Of a stretch of 64,000 bases of DNA, positions 1-8,763 are shown in pieces (position 1 is the first letter of the stretch; every line of letters starts with the position of its first letter). The stretch comes from Prochlorococcus sp. AG-363-C02 (GTDB taxonomy: Bacteria > Cyanobacteriota > Cyanobacteriia > PCC-6307 > Cyanobiaceae): contig QCFH01000002.1 of NCBI GenBank assembly GCA_003278345.1, positions 62,001 through 126,000 of the forward strand. Reading direction: 5' to 3'. Below the pieces are notes generated by a model. It was not told where the DNA came from. It saw only the letters and a program-made list of their open reading frames with translations, and did no database searches. The position numbers and the translations under genes were made by a program.

Positions 1-468
1 ATTTATATTTTACTGAATATTAAATCTGATAGCCCGTTATCAATCAGCTGGTGGATTGACAGATTATACATTTCTTCTTTATACTTTGATTCAGATTTAT
101 CTTCATCATATATAACAAGTAGCAAAGATAATTTAATTACAATAAATGGTGGCTTCAGGGCTGATTTCCAGAAACTAATACTAAGGAATACAATGCCTAT
201 GATTAAAAGTAAATTAAAAAATAAAAAAATCTTTTTAATACCCTTTATATCAAAAATTCATAAGCCAGGTTCAGATCTTCATTATTCAAGTACTCTAATA
301 AATTATACAAATAAAGAATCTAATCTTTCTATAAATAAAAAAACTGATTCGAGAATATTTACAATTGATTCTTCTTCATCTGAATATTTACCAACTGCAA
401 ATCCAACATACTATTTTATAGCAAGAGCTATAAAACTAGCAAGTGATTTTAGTACTTCAAAGCGCTAA
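1..468 (+). CDS. GMC-type oxidoreductase, C-terminal part (cut by window edge)
   Basis: The frame is open from base 1, so this is the last 155 residues of a longer protein that starts outside the window. The tail matches the C-terminal signature of GMC flavoproteins (choline dehydrogenase / glucose oxidase family). There is a His motif DLHYSST where the family has HxxGT, and about 40 residues later the segment IDSSSSEYLPTANPTYYFIA, which corresponds to the family's VxDASvfPtxpsxNPtxti region. Members oxidise alcohol groups using FAD. Its place beside glycosyltransferases suggests it oxidises a sugar or polyol used for the surface glycan, but the substrate is unknown. An internal ATG at 193 exists but would remove conserved upstream sequence, so it is not taken as the start. 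Confidence 0.7.
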   Translation: MYILLNIKSDSPLSISWWIDRLYISSLYFDSDLSSSYITSSKDNLITINGGFRADFQKLILRNTMPMIKSKLKNKKIFLIPFISKIHKPGSDLHYSSTLINYTNKESNLSINKKTDSRIFTIDSSSSEYLPTANPTYYFIARAIKLASDFSTSKR

Positions 469-556
469 TAATCATAGAGAAGTAAAATGATGCTAAGGAC
501 TATTATATATTCATAATAAAGCATGTTAAAGTTAAATTAGTCTTTATATTTAAATA

Positions 557-1717
557 ATGGATAAGACAGGTTATATTGAGGTTTCATTTGTAATTCCCTG
601 CTTAAATGAAGAAAAAACGTTAGCCAAGGTTTTAGAAAACTGCCATGAAACAGGTCTAAAATTCAAATCATATGAATTGATCGTTGCCGACAATGGTAGT
701 AGCGACAATTCAATTAATATCGCAAAAGAAAGTAGGGCTCAAGTAGTTAATGTTAAAAATAAGGGATATGGGTCTGCTTTAAAAGAAGGGTTAAAACAAG
801 CTATAGGTGAATATGTTGTAATGGGAGACGCAGATTTGACATATGATTTTGCAGATTCAATAAATATGATACAAAAGCTGAAAGATGAGGATACTTCACT
901 TGTTATGGGGAATAGGTTTTTAGGAACAATAGAAAAAGGTGCTATGCCAATGCTTCACAAATATATAGGAAATCCTATTCTAACTTTAATTGGTAAAGTA
1001 TTTTTTGGAGCTGATATTAACGACTTCCATTGTGGGTTAAGAGCATTTGTAAATAAAGATATTAAAGAGTTGAATTTAAAGTCGCAAGGAATGGAATTTG
1101 CCAGTGAAATGGTTATAAGAGCATGCCTTGCTGGGTTAAAACTTTCAGAAGTATCTGCAAACCTAAGAAAAGATCATCCAGAAAGAAACCCGCACCTTAG
1201 AACATGGCGAGATGGTTGGCGTCATTTAAAATTCATGTTCTCATTCAGTCCTAAATATACTTACTTCCCTTTATCACTATTTTTTATAATAAATTCTATA
1301 TTAGTATTTATATTAAATTTAACTCAACAGGTTCCATTTTCAGGAACAAATTCTCTGGCATTTAGTGTAGTACTTTATGTATGTGGATTATGGGCATCAT
1401 CTGAGTATATAAGTTCAAGACTTTTGCTGGCAACAAAAATAAAGTACAAAAACTCATTTTTCTCTGATATTTTATTTAAGTTTGTTAGATCTAGATCATT
1501 TCTAGATAGATCATTTCAGATAGTTTTATTCCTTATTTCAATAGCTATAACAATTATAGTTTCACTTTATATAAAATCGAATGGAAATTATGAATATTTT
1601 TCTGAACGTTCCTCTCAGCTTAAATTTTATATATCAATGATATTATCTAGTACATCACTATATATATATTTAGTTGCATCTAAAATTAATACGTTTTCTT
1701 GGTTACATGATAATTAA
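557..1717 (+). CDS. GT2 glycosyltransferase, dolichol-phosphate-mannose-synthase-like, with C-terminal membrane segments
   Basis: This 386-residue protein has an N-terminal GT-A fold of the DPMS-like GT2 family. VIPCLNEEKTL lies near residue 12, VADNGSSDNS near 42, and the metal-binding GDADLT near 96. The segment GNRFLG and the motif DFHCGLRAF follow, as is usual in polyprenyl-phosphate glycosyltransferases. After about residue 225 it has several hydrophobic stretches that should be membrane helices. The family transfers a sugar from a nucleotide sugar to a polyprenyl phosphate at the inner membrane. It is on the plus strand, 88 bases after the GMC gene, and may be cotranscribed with it. The exact sugar cannot be read from the sequence. 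Confidence 0.85.
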   Translation: MDKTGYIEVSFVIPCLNEEKTLAKVLENCHETGLKFKSYELIVADNGSSDNSINIAKESRAQVVNVKNKGYGSALKEGLKQAIGEYVVMGDADLTYDFADSINMIQKLKDEDTSLVMGNRFLGTIEKGAMPMLHKYIGNPILTLIGKVFFGADINDFHCGLRAFVNKDIKELNLKSQGMEFASEMVIRACLAGLKLSEVSANLRKDHPERNPHLRTWRDGWRHLKFMFSFSPKYTYFPLSLFFIINSILVFILNLTQQVPFSGTNSLAFSVVLYVCGLWASSEYISSRLLLATKIKYKNSFFSDILFKFVRSRSFLDRSFQIVLFLISIAITIIVSLYIKSNGNYEYFSERSSQLKFYISMILSSTSLYIYLVASKINTFSWLHDN

Positions 1718-1726
1718 TCTAAAAAT

Positions 1727-2479
1727 TTAGTAATTAAATTTATCTAAAAATCCAGGGAAGCAAATGTTCGGAGAATTCCTTAAAGCTCTTCCAGTAGTGT
1801 AAGCCTTAACTCTAGGACTGAAAATAGAAAGCCTCTCTAATAAAAACTGACTTACTATAGGTATTCGTAGTGCTTGTGTGTGTTTTATATTTTGAAGTTC
1901 TTTGAATTTATATTTTTTTAAACCAACACTTAAAATTTTATGGTCAAAGGATGCCTGATTTAATGCGATGCAATTTATTATCTTATAAATATCAACAATT
2001 GAGCATATTGTAATCTTTGGCTGATCATTAAAGAGGGTAAAAATACTATTTGCAGACTTATTCATAGATTGCAATGTATAACGGTTACTTTTAGTATCAA
2101 AAATCATGCCAGGTCTTATTATTGCTACAGACGAAATGCTTGCTAGAATAATATCCTCAACATCTGCTTTTGCTTGACTATAGTAGGTATTATTAGTCAT
2201 TTCTATAGTTTGGGAAGATATGAATATAATAAAATTAGCTTTATTTTTATTTATCAGAGATTTATAATAATCAATTTCCTTTTTATAAGCCTTTTTGGTA
2301 TCAGACCTTAATGTAGGTGAAAATGTAGCTACAACAATTTTTTTAAATTGAAAATCTGCAGAATTTACATTTAATTTATTGTTTTTCTCTACTTCCGCCT
2401 TTAACCCATTAGAAAGCATACCCTTACTTCCTAGAATAGAAATAAAGTCAGATGCAGGGGTATGTTCAAAGTTAATCAT
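1727..2479 (-). CDS. Short NAD(P)-dependent SDR/epimerase-like protein
   Basis: The N-terminus has a glycine-rich nucleotide-binding segment, GSKGMLSNG, of GxxGxxG type. Further on come ISSQTIE and YYSQAK, which fit the catalytic Ser and YxxxK of extended short-chain dehydrogenases such as nucleotide-sugar epimerases. RPGMIFD matches the conserved RPG/RP patch after the active site. At 250 residues it is shorter than the usual 300 or so, and the C-terminal substrate domain is weakly conserved. It faces the preceding glycosyltransferase tail to tail with only a few bases between the stops. Substrate unknown; a role in nucleotide-sugar or lipid-linked-sugar modification is inferred from context. 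Confidence 0.65.
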   Translation of the reverse strand: MINFEHTPASDFISILGSKGMLSNGLKAEVEKNNKLNVNSADFQFKKIVVATFSPTLRSDTKKAYKKEIDYYKSLINKNKANFIIFISSQTIEMTNNTYYSQAKADVEDIILASISSVAIIRPGMIFDTKSNRYTLQSMNKSANSIFTLFNDQPKITICSIVDIYKIINCIALNQASFDHKILSVGLKKYKFKELQNIKHTQALRIPIVSQFLLERLSIFSPRVKAYTTGRALRNSPNICFPGFLDKFNY

Positions 2480-2769
2480 TCAGATATTATTACAATAGGA
2501 AGATCTGCTTGTTTTAAATTGATGTAATTACAAGCTGTTTTTTTAATAGAGTTTTTTTCATAGTAAAATTAAATTTTTAAAATAACAGCTTTTTATATTA
2601 GATTATTTTACAATACACATATTTAAACAAAAAACCAAGAAGTATATATATAAATATTATCAAATATTTAGACGTCCGGATTGTAAAAATATAATAATTA
2701 ATCCTCTACTAAGAAAATATATTGACATGTTTCCTAAGTTTGATACTTTTAATAATAAGGTAATTTTTT

Positions 2770-4026
2770 ATGTTTAAGCTATTAAAAACAAATAACCTTC
2801 AAGATTCTAAAACCAAAAGACTTAGTATAGCTCTTTTTATATTTATTATTTCCTCTGCACTTATATTTTATATACTTTCAGATGGTAACTATAGAGAAAT
2901 TAATGCTGATTTTGGACTCTACTTCGATCCTATAGATAGGATAAAAAACAGTAATTGTAACTTTGTTCAATGCTTAAATGAATTTTCTACCTTTAATAAA
3001 GATTTGAATGGCTACAACTCCTGGATTCCTACACCATTCTACTCAATATTCTTCTTGCTACCGATATCAATCCTGAATTCCGACTTTTTTTTTATGATTC
3101 AAGGAATTATTATTACTCTAACTATAATAATAATTCTTCAAGAGATATTGCATTCTACTTTATCAAACAAGCTTGGCTCGGGACTTATAAACATAACTAT
3201 AATTATAGGCACTTTAAATTATAGTTTTATAAAAGATAGCCTTACATCTGGTACTATGTCAGTTTGCTTTCTTTTCATTCTATTGTCAATTAAATATAGA
3301 TCTAATATTACTTTAAGCTCTATATTACTTTCTTTTGCAGCGATGATCAGAAGTAATTATATATTTATGATAGTTTCATTTATTATTGCATTATTTATAT
3401 TTCGTCCAAGTTACTATAAGAAATTTATTTTAGCTCCGCTAATATCATTAGTAATTTATTTTATTTGTTATAAATTCTTCTATTATAGTTACCCAGGTTC
3501 TGGTTTCAATAATGTATTCATTACTGGCATAAGAAGCATGGATTACGTTTATGATTATTTGCTGCCAAGGCTTAATATAACTGAAACCCAACTATTTCAT
3601 TGGGACCTTTCGTTATTTGAATTATCTAAGATTCTATTGCATGATATCTCATTGATCTATGGTGTAATAATTCTTTATTCCTATAAAATAATGTATTTTA
3701 TGGGATTTATGCATTCTGATTATCTTTTTGATCCTAGAGGAATATGGTTACAAAGATTATACAATTTAATATATTCTTCAGTAGTTATGACTCCAGCATT
3801 CTATAGCACTATATTTCTATCTTTAATGTCACTCTTAAGAAAACATATTATTCTTAGTTGGGAAACTCTATTCTATATCTGGTCACTAGTATATATATTT
3901 ATACATTCTTTATATCTAGGAGACCCAAGGTACCTTATTGGATTTAATTTTATATACGTATTATCATTAATAAGGTTTATAAGCTTAACATATAAAACAT
4001 TTACTATGTATTCTAAATCAATTTAG
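2770..4026 (+). CDS. Polytopic membrane protein, possibly a GT-C-type glycosyltransferase or polymerase
   Basis: This 418-residue protein is almost wholly hydrophobic with roughly ten predicted membrane helices. A long extracytoplasmic loop follows the first helix (about residues 40-80) and a second lies around residues 240-290. This layout, with an acidic first loop (NADFGLYFDP), resembles GT-C glycosyltransferases and other polyprenyl-linked-sugar enzymes, but no signature secures a family. It stands alone on the plus strand and its end overlaps the convergent GT2 gene by 14 bases. A role in surface glycan assembly is inferred from the neighbours only. Confidence 0.55.
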   Translation: MFKLLKTNNLQDSKTKRLSIALFIFIISSALIFYILSDGNYREINADFGLYFDPIDRIKNSNCNFVQCLNEFSTFNKDLNGYNSWIPTPFYSIFFLLPISILNSDFFFMIQGIIITLTIIIILQEILHSTLSNKLGSGLINITIIIGTLNYSFIKDSLTSGTMSVCFLFILLSIKYRSNITLSSILLSFAAMIRSNYIFMIVSFIIALFIFRPSYYKKFILAPLISLVIYFICYKFFYYSYPGSGFNNVFITGIRSMDYVYDYLLPRLNITETQLFHWDLSLFELSKILLHDISLIYGVIILYSYKIMYFMGFMHSDYLFDPRGIWLQRLYNLIYSSVVMTPAFYSTIFLSLMSLLRKHIILSWETLFYIWSLVYIFIHSLYLGDPRYLIGFNFIYVLSLIRFISLTYKTFTMYSKSI

Positions 4027-4804
4027 ATAAAGTAAAAATTATTTTTCTTACTAAATATAATATTATACCCATTAATAAAAATATAGGTGATAAGGATAAT
4101 GAAATTAATCCAATTAGATCATACCTAGAACGTCCTAGCCTATACTTAAAATTAATAAGCCAATTCATGTAATCTCTTCCTACTAAATTATTATTGTTAT
4201 AAATAACTACTGGTCTATTTAATTTCTTTATGATTGCATTGTTATCTATAAATTTAAATGAAAGATATAGATCTTCGCATCTATTTGTTTTTGGATAGTG
4301 TATATTATGCTTAATTAGAAATTCTTTTTTAAAGCAACTAGTGGGAGCAGGAAATGGATTTTTAAAGCAAGAATAAAACTTTGCATATTCTGGTCGAGGG
4401 TATTTAATTAAAGCATCAGTCTTTAAATCATACATATCAGAATAAATAAAATCAACTTTATAGTTACTATTACGGATTAGGTTTATTGTATCCTCGTATC
4501 GATTTGGGAGAATATTGTCATCCATATCACATCTCATTATATATTTGCCATTAGAAATATTAATTGCTCTGTTTAAACATGATCCTTTAGATGAATCGTC
4601 AATAATATAAGATAAGTTAGATATTATAAACTGTTCAGATTTTAATTCTTCATTCCATATATCAAATGTTAGTTTATCATTATTCTCTAGAACTATGATT
4701 AATTCAATAACTGAAGAAAAGCTGGATATCTGATCTAAAAACGCTCTTACTTCAATTTTTTTAGTTCTAAATGATAATGGTATTAATGATATCAAAGGAG
4801 ACAT
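4013..4804 (-). CDS. GT2 family glycosyltransferase
   Basis: The 263-residue protein shows the GT-A pattern of family 2. It has an N-terminal strand ISLIPLSFRT, the segment IDDSSKGSCLNRAINISNGKY leading to the DxD-type metal site RCDMDDN near residue 93, and later TSCFKKEF and CEDLYL, the latter in the acceptor/catalytic-base region. A hydrophobic segment near the C-terminus (about 230-255) may anchor it in the membrane. It lies downstream of the heptose-type operon on the same strand, separated by about 100 bases, and probably adds a sugar to the growing glycan. Donor and acceptor cannot be inferred. Confidence 0.8.
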   Translation of the reverse strand: MSPLISLIPLSFRTKKIEVRAFLDQISSFSSVIELIIVLENNDKLTFDIWNEELKSEQFIISNLSYIIDDSSKGSCLNRAINISNGKYIMRCDMDDNILPNRYEDTINLIRNSNYKVDFIYSDMYDLKTDALIKYPRPEYAKFYSCFKNPFPAPTSCFKKEFLIKHNIHYPKTNRCEDLYLSFKFIDNNAIIKKLNRPVVIYNNNNLVGRDYMNWLINFKYRLGRSRYDLIGLISLSLSPIFLLMGIILYLVRKIIFTLSKLI

Positions 4805-4901
4805 ATTCTTATTGAAGAAATATTTAATTTATTTATTAATTATGTTATTTTAGCAAAGAAAAATGTTATGTAAAGTTTTATAGTTATATGCTTCACTTTT
4901 C

Positions 4902-5408
4902 TTATAGCAAAATGTGAAGTAAATCTTCCAACGATTTATGATTAAATACATGATAATCAGCCGAAAGATTCTTATTATTAGACAAAAGTATTGTTTTACA
5001 ACCTACAGAATTACCTGCTTGTATATCTTTTAATCTATCTCCAATTAATATACTTTTATTTAATTTAATTAAATATTCTTTTTCAGCCTTCTTTAGCATG
5101 CCAGGTTTAGGTTTTCTACAATCGCACATTCCGTCATAAGGATGAGTGCACATGTAAAAAATATCTATTCCAAGCTTTTTACAAATAATATTATTTATTT
5201 TTAATACCAGATCGATATTTGCAGACCCCCTAAGTGGATCAGGTTGATTTGTAACTACAATAGGTATAAAATTTCTTAGTTTAATTAAGCTTATTATACT
5301 ATTAGCTTCTTCAAATATATTTATCTCATTAATTTGCCAAGGTGGTCTATCATCTATTAGATGATTTAAAATACCATCTCTATCAAGAAAAACTGCTTTT
5401 TTATCCAA
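4902..5408 (-). CDS. gmhB: D-glycero-D-manno-heptose 1,7-bisphosphate 7-phosphatase-like HAD phosphatase
   Basis: This 168-residue HAD phosphatase has FLDRDGILN (catalytic aspartates), VTNQPDP, the Cys/His zinc-type loop CTHPYDGMCDCRKPKPGM and IGDRLKDIQAG. Together these are typical of GmhB (HisB-N-like family), which removes the 7-phosphate from heptose 1,7-bisphosphate. The start is probably a TTG directly before AAAAAAGCAG. It follows the transaldolase gene with a 1-base gap and is preceded by hddC-like and hddA-like genes on the same strand, so it is the third activation enzyme of that operon. A related phosphatase acting on another bisphosphate sugar is possible. Confidence 0.85.
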   Translation of the reverse strand: MDKKAVFLDRDGILNHLIDDRPPWQINEINIFEEANSIISLIKLRNFIPIVVTNQPDPLRGSANIDLVLKINNIICKKLGIDIFYMCTHPYDGMCDCRKPKPGMLKKAEKEYLIKLNKSILIGDRLKDIQAGNSVGCKTILLSNNKNLSADYHVFNHKSLEDLLHILL

Positions 5409-5409
5409 T

Positions 5410-6132
5410 TCAACTTATTGTAAAGTTTGAATGTAATGAATCGTCTTTAAACATCTTTACTGTATCTAATGAAAGTAACTCTAAATCATAATCTTTTAGT
5501 GATATTTTCTTTATTATTTCCGGAGTTACTGTTATTATATGACAACCACAATTAGCTGCTTGATATATATTAAAAACTTCTCTAGTACTTGCCCATAAAA
5601 TTTCAACTTCCTTATAAGATCTAAATTTTTCGATTGCATAGCTTATATATTCTACTGGATCTCTTCCTGTATCTGCAATTCTTCCAGCAAAAATCGAAAT
5701 ATAAGACCTAGAATTGATATTTAAACTTTCATAACAAATATCAATTTGTCTTTTAGATAAAACTGCAGTTATATTTAAATTTATACCTTCATTTGTAAGC
5801 TCTTTAATAACACTTTTTGAAGTTTCACCTTTGCTATTTGTAATTGGTACTTTTACATAAACAGTAGGGCTAAGAGAAGAAAGAATTTTAGCTTGTTCAA
5901 TCATCTCAATTGGGTCATCCGAAAATACTTCCAATGACAATGACTTCCCATTTGATGCGCTTACTGCTGCCTTGGCAAAGGTCATATAGTTTGTAACTCC
6001 AGATTTACGCATTAAGGTAGGATTAGTTGTTAGTCCATCAATCATTGGCTGATTGGCTAACTTAGTTATTGAATCAAGATTTGCTCCGTCGGTAAAGAGC
6101 TTGATTTTTTTGTTTTTGGTTTCGAAAATCAC
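5410..6132 (-). CDS. Transaldolase / fructose-6-phosphate-aldolase-type protein (TalC-like), first copy
   Basis: The 240-residue protein belongs to the short transaldolase family. KLFTDGANL holds the conserved early Asp, GLTTNPTLM the Asn loop, YVKVPITN the Schiff-base lysine, and ISIFAGRIADTGRDP the phosphate-binding end. Such enzymes transfer or cleave a dihydroxyacetone unit, for example to make sedoheptulose 7-phosphate from fructose 6-phosphate and erythrose 4-phosphate. The start is a GTG that overlaps the stop of the hddC-like gene by 4 bases (GTGA), and gmhB follows at 1 base. It is therefore inside the heptose operon, at a place where many clusters have gmhA. A role in making the seven-carbon precursor is inferred. 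Confidence 0.85.
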   Translation of the reverse strand: MIFETKNKKIKLFTDGANLDSITKLANQPMIDGLTTNPTLMRKSGVTNYMTFAKAAVSASNGKSLSLEVFSDDPIEMIEQAKILSSLSPTVYVKVPITNSKGETSKSVIKELTNEGINLNITAVLSKRQIDICYESLNINSRSYISIFAGRIADTGRDPVEYISYAIEKFRSYKEVEILWASTREVFNIYQAANCGCHIITVTPEIIKKISLKDYDLELLSLDTVKMFKDDSLHSNFTIS

Positions 6133-6827
6133 TTTAAATTTATTATTGCTTTTTCATAAGAGCTAACAGTTCCAATTTCTATATAAGGTTCATAAACCTC
6201 GTAAAAAAGAGCTTGATTTAATTTTGTTAATCTTTCCTGTTCTAAAGAAAGGTCGAATACTTTTTTATTATTAGATAAAAAGACACTTTTTTTAAATACT
6301 AAAGCCCCATAATCTATATAATTTGAATTCTGCATAGGGTTATTTTTATTATATATACATTGAATAATTTGATTCTCCACCTTTTCACAATAAACATTAG
6401 GTTTTTCCTCTGTTAAATTAGACTGAAGTATTGACATAGTCATATTCTTGTTAGATTCTATATGCTTTTTATACAATAAATCATAATCTATATTCAATAT
6501 TGTGTCTCCATATTGAACTATAAAGTTATCATCACCAATCATATTTACTGAGTTTTTAATAGCACCTCCAGTTCCAAGAAGATTACCCTCTTCCTCTATA
6601 CTAAAGGTAAAATTTATTTTAGGTTCAAGATTATTTAAGTAATCTAAATAAATTTCACTCTTATAACCTAAACAAAAATGTATTGATTCAAAATTAAACT
6701 TTCCCAAAGATTTTAATAAATAACTAATAAAAGGTTCGCCATTAATATTAAGCATTCCCTTTGGAAGGTTATTATCTAAAGAAGTTATTCTTGTACCTAA
6801 ACCTCCACAGAGAAGAGCTATTTTCAT
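6129..6827 (-). CDS. hddC: Heptose-1-phosphate nucleotidyltransferase-like protein (HddC-like)
   Basis: The 232-residue protein is a sugar-phosphate nucleotidyltransferase. It begins ALLCGGLGTRI, the GxGxR signature, followed by NLPKGMLNINGEP with the conserved Lys. GTGGAIKNS comes next and then QYGDTILNID, which holds the metal-binding Asp. HddC transfers GMP to D-glycero-alpha-D-manno-heptose 1-phosphate to give GDP-heptose. The gene shares one base with the hddA-like gene upstream and overlaps the transaldolase gene downstream, so the three are translationally coupled. GDP rather than another nucleotide is assumed from the hddA/gmhB partners. Confidence 0.75.
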   Translation of the reverse strand: MKIALLCGGLGTRITSLDNNLPKGMLNINGEPFISYLLKSLGKFNFESIHFCLGYKSEIYLDYLNNLEPKINFTFSIEEEGNLLGTGGAIKNSVNMIGDDNFIVQYGDTILNIDYDLLYKKHIESNKNMTMSILQSNLTEEKPNVYCEKVENQIIQCIYNKNNPMQNSNYIDYGALVFKKSVFLSNNKKVFDLSLEQERLTKLNQALFYEVYEPYIEIGTVSSYEKAIINLK

Positions 6828-7807
6828 CAGGAAAAAAGAACATGTGAGCCTATATTATCAAACCTAAATGGCAGCTCCTTCAATCCTCTATTTCTCATTG
6901 TTTCTTTTAACTTATTTCTATCTTTTGCAATAAACATAAGAAATCCTCCTCCACCTGCGCCTACTAATTTTCCACCAATTGCACCATTATTTATACCTTC
7001 ATAATAACTTCTCATTATCTCTTCTGAACACATGTCTGGGCTTCTTAAAAGTTTCTTCTGCCAGTGATCATGCATTAGAAGACCATACTGATTAATATCT
7101 CCTTTTATTAAAAGATCCTTAGCAATAAATCCCATCTCCTTAACTGAATCTAGATTAGAAAGCATTGATTCATCTGCTTCTAAAGATAACTTGTTTTGAG
7201 TTGATAGAATATTAGATGCACTTCTACTATAACCAGTAAAGAACATTAATAATGAATCCTGAAGTAAAGATAAGTTGCTTTCAGATATATCTAGTCTTTT
7301 AAACTCAACCGTATCGTCCTTGTTAAAAATAAATTCATTTATTCCACCTATGGCTGATGCATATTGATCTTGCTTTCCAATTGGCTCTTGAAGCCTATCT
7401 ATCTCTACATGACATGCTTGCTTTGCTATTTCTTCATTGCTCATGTACTTACATTCATAAGTACTAAGCGCTTTTATTAATGAAGCAGTGAAAGCACCTG
7501 AAGAACCAAGGCCAGTACCTGCCGGAACATCTGCTAAAGTTGTTAGTTCTATTTGATATTCTTGCTTATCTTGCATTGATAATACTTCCTTAAATATTCT
7601 GTGATTTATTTCATTAGGCTGATTTACTGACTCTAGCTGCGAGTACTTTAAAAATATTCCTTTCTTAAAAGGTTTAATTGCAGAGGTGTATACATACTTG
7701 TCTATCGCTGCAGCAATAAGGTAACCACCTCTTTTCCTATAGTAGGAAGGTAAATCAGTACCACCTCCTCCTAGTGATATTCTAAGTGGACTGCGAGCTA
7801 ATAGCAT
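6827..7807 (-). CDS. hddA: D-glycero-alpha-D-manno-heptose 7-phosphate kinase-like GHMP kinase (HddA-like)
   Basis: The 326-residue GHMP kinase starts with SPLRISLGGGGTDLPSYY, the signature of the HddA branch. The ATP-binding loop ADVPAGTGLGSSGAFT is near residue 96 and the C-terminal glycine motif GGKLVGAGGGGFLMF is near 280. HddA phosphorylates carbon 1 of heptose 7-phosphate. It is the first gene of a compact minus-strand operon (hddA, hddC, talC-like, gmhB). About 110 AT-rich bases separate it from the upstream glycosyltransferase gene, which leaves room for a promoter. Other sugar anomeric kinases share this fold, but the neighbours favour heptose. Confidence 0.85.
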   Translation of the reverse strand: MLLARSPLRISLGGGGTDLPSYYRKRGGYLIAAAIDKYVYTSAIKPFKKGIFLKYSQLESVNQPNEINHRIFKEVLSMQDKQEYQIELTTLADVPAGTGLGSSGAFTASLIKALSTYECKYMSNEEIAKQACHVEIDRLQEPIGKQDQYASAIGGINEFIFNKDDTVEFKRLDISESNLSLLQDSLLMFFTGYSRSASNILSTQNKLSLEADESMLSNLDSVKEMGFIAKDLLIKGDINQYGLLMHDHWQKKLLRSPDMCSEEIMRSYYEGINNGAIGGKLVGAGGGGFLMFIAKDRNKLKETMRNRGLKELPFRFDNIGSHVLFS

Positions 7808-7915
7808 TATCTAGCTATGTATTATGTTAATTATACCTTCCTTTAGCTTTTAAATGCAAAATGTATTTAGATTATAAATTAATTAATGTATAAAAACAGC
7901 TATGTTATATATAAC

Positions 7916-8737
7916 TTAAAAGATTAAATCAATTATTTTGCTTTTATATTTCTGAAGATTATAAGTATAAGGGTAAAGAAAAGGTGGTATTAAAAATCTT
8001 ATTACTGTTATTAGTTTCCTTAAAAAGGAAATATGCTTGTCTGACAATTGCTTATACAATATTTTAAAAGTAGGTCTTCTTGAGGAAGTACCTGATAAAT
8101 GAAATTTACAAACTCTTTTATTTATGAATATTACTTTACTTGCTTGATTTAAGACTTTTCTTTTCCAAAGTTTGTCGGCTGAAATTTGACATTCAGCAAT
8201 ATAAGAATTCTTCTTTACTAAGTCTGAAGATAAAAGCATAGCTTGATGATTTGGTTCAAAAAACTTTAACCAATGCTTTATATTTGTAAGTCTGCTACCT
8301 GGGAAATCCCATTGTAATCTAAATTTGTAAGTAATTCTCGCTTGACCAAAAGCAATTGAACTTTTAATATCACTGTCTCTTATTGAATTATAAAGAAGGG
8401 AAAGAGAATTGTCTGAGTAAAATTCATCACCTCCATTCATGAAAATCGCTGTATTACCAGTAAATATTTCTCTTGCATAATTCATGCTTGGATATATGCC
8501 TTTTATATCATGTTCATTCAAACTAATATTATTAACAATTAAATTTAAATTGTTTATCTTTATATAGAATTTAAATTCATCTATAATTTTAGATACTTCT
8601 GATATATTTTCAGCTGCAGATCCATCTAAAATTAACCATTCTATCCTGCCTTCAAATTTTTGTGTAACAACAGATTTTCCTGTAAGGAATATTCCTTCTG
8701 GATCATTTTTTGTAATTGAAATAATAGATACATCCAT
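7916..8737 (-). CDS. GT2 family glycosyltransferase
   Basis: The 273-residue protein begins MDVSIISITKND and continues with EWLILDGSA, then NYAREIFTGNTAIFMNGGDEF. This is the GT2 pattern in which the last segment replaces the DxD (here GGDE). ISADKLWKRKVL and a basic, hydrophobic C-terminal tail follow, compatible with membrane association. It resembles the colanic-acid type WcaA/WcaE glycosyltransferases in these motifs. It is placed between the polymerase-like gene and the heptose operon and probably works on the same glycan. Confidence 0.8.
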   Translation of the reverse strand: MDVSIISITKNDPEGIFLTGKSVVTQKFEGRIEWLILDGSAAENISEVSKIIDEFKFYIKINNLNLIVNNISLNEHDIKGIYPSMNYAREIFTGNTAIFMNGGDEFYSDNSLSLLYNSIRDSDIKSSIAFGQARITYKFRLQWDFPGSRLTNIKHWLKFFEPNHQAMLLSSDLVKKNSYIAECQISADKLWKRKVLNQASKVIFINKRVCKFHLSGTSSRRPTFKILYKQLSDKHISFLRKLITVIRFLIPPFLYPYTYNLQKYKSKIIDLIF

Positions 8738-8763
8738 ATTATCTTAAAAGAATGTTGGAGATT

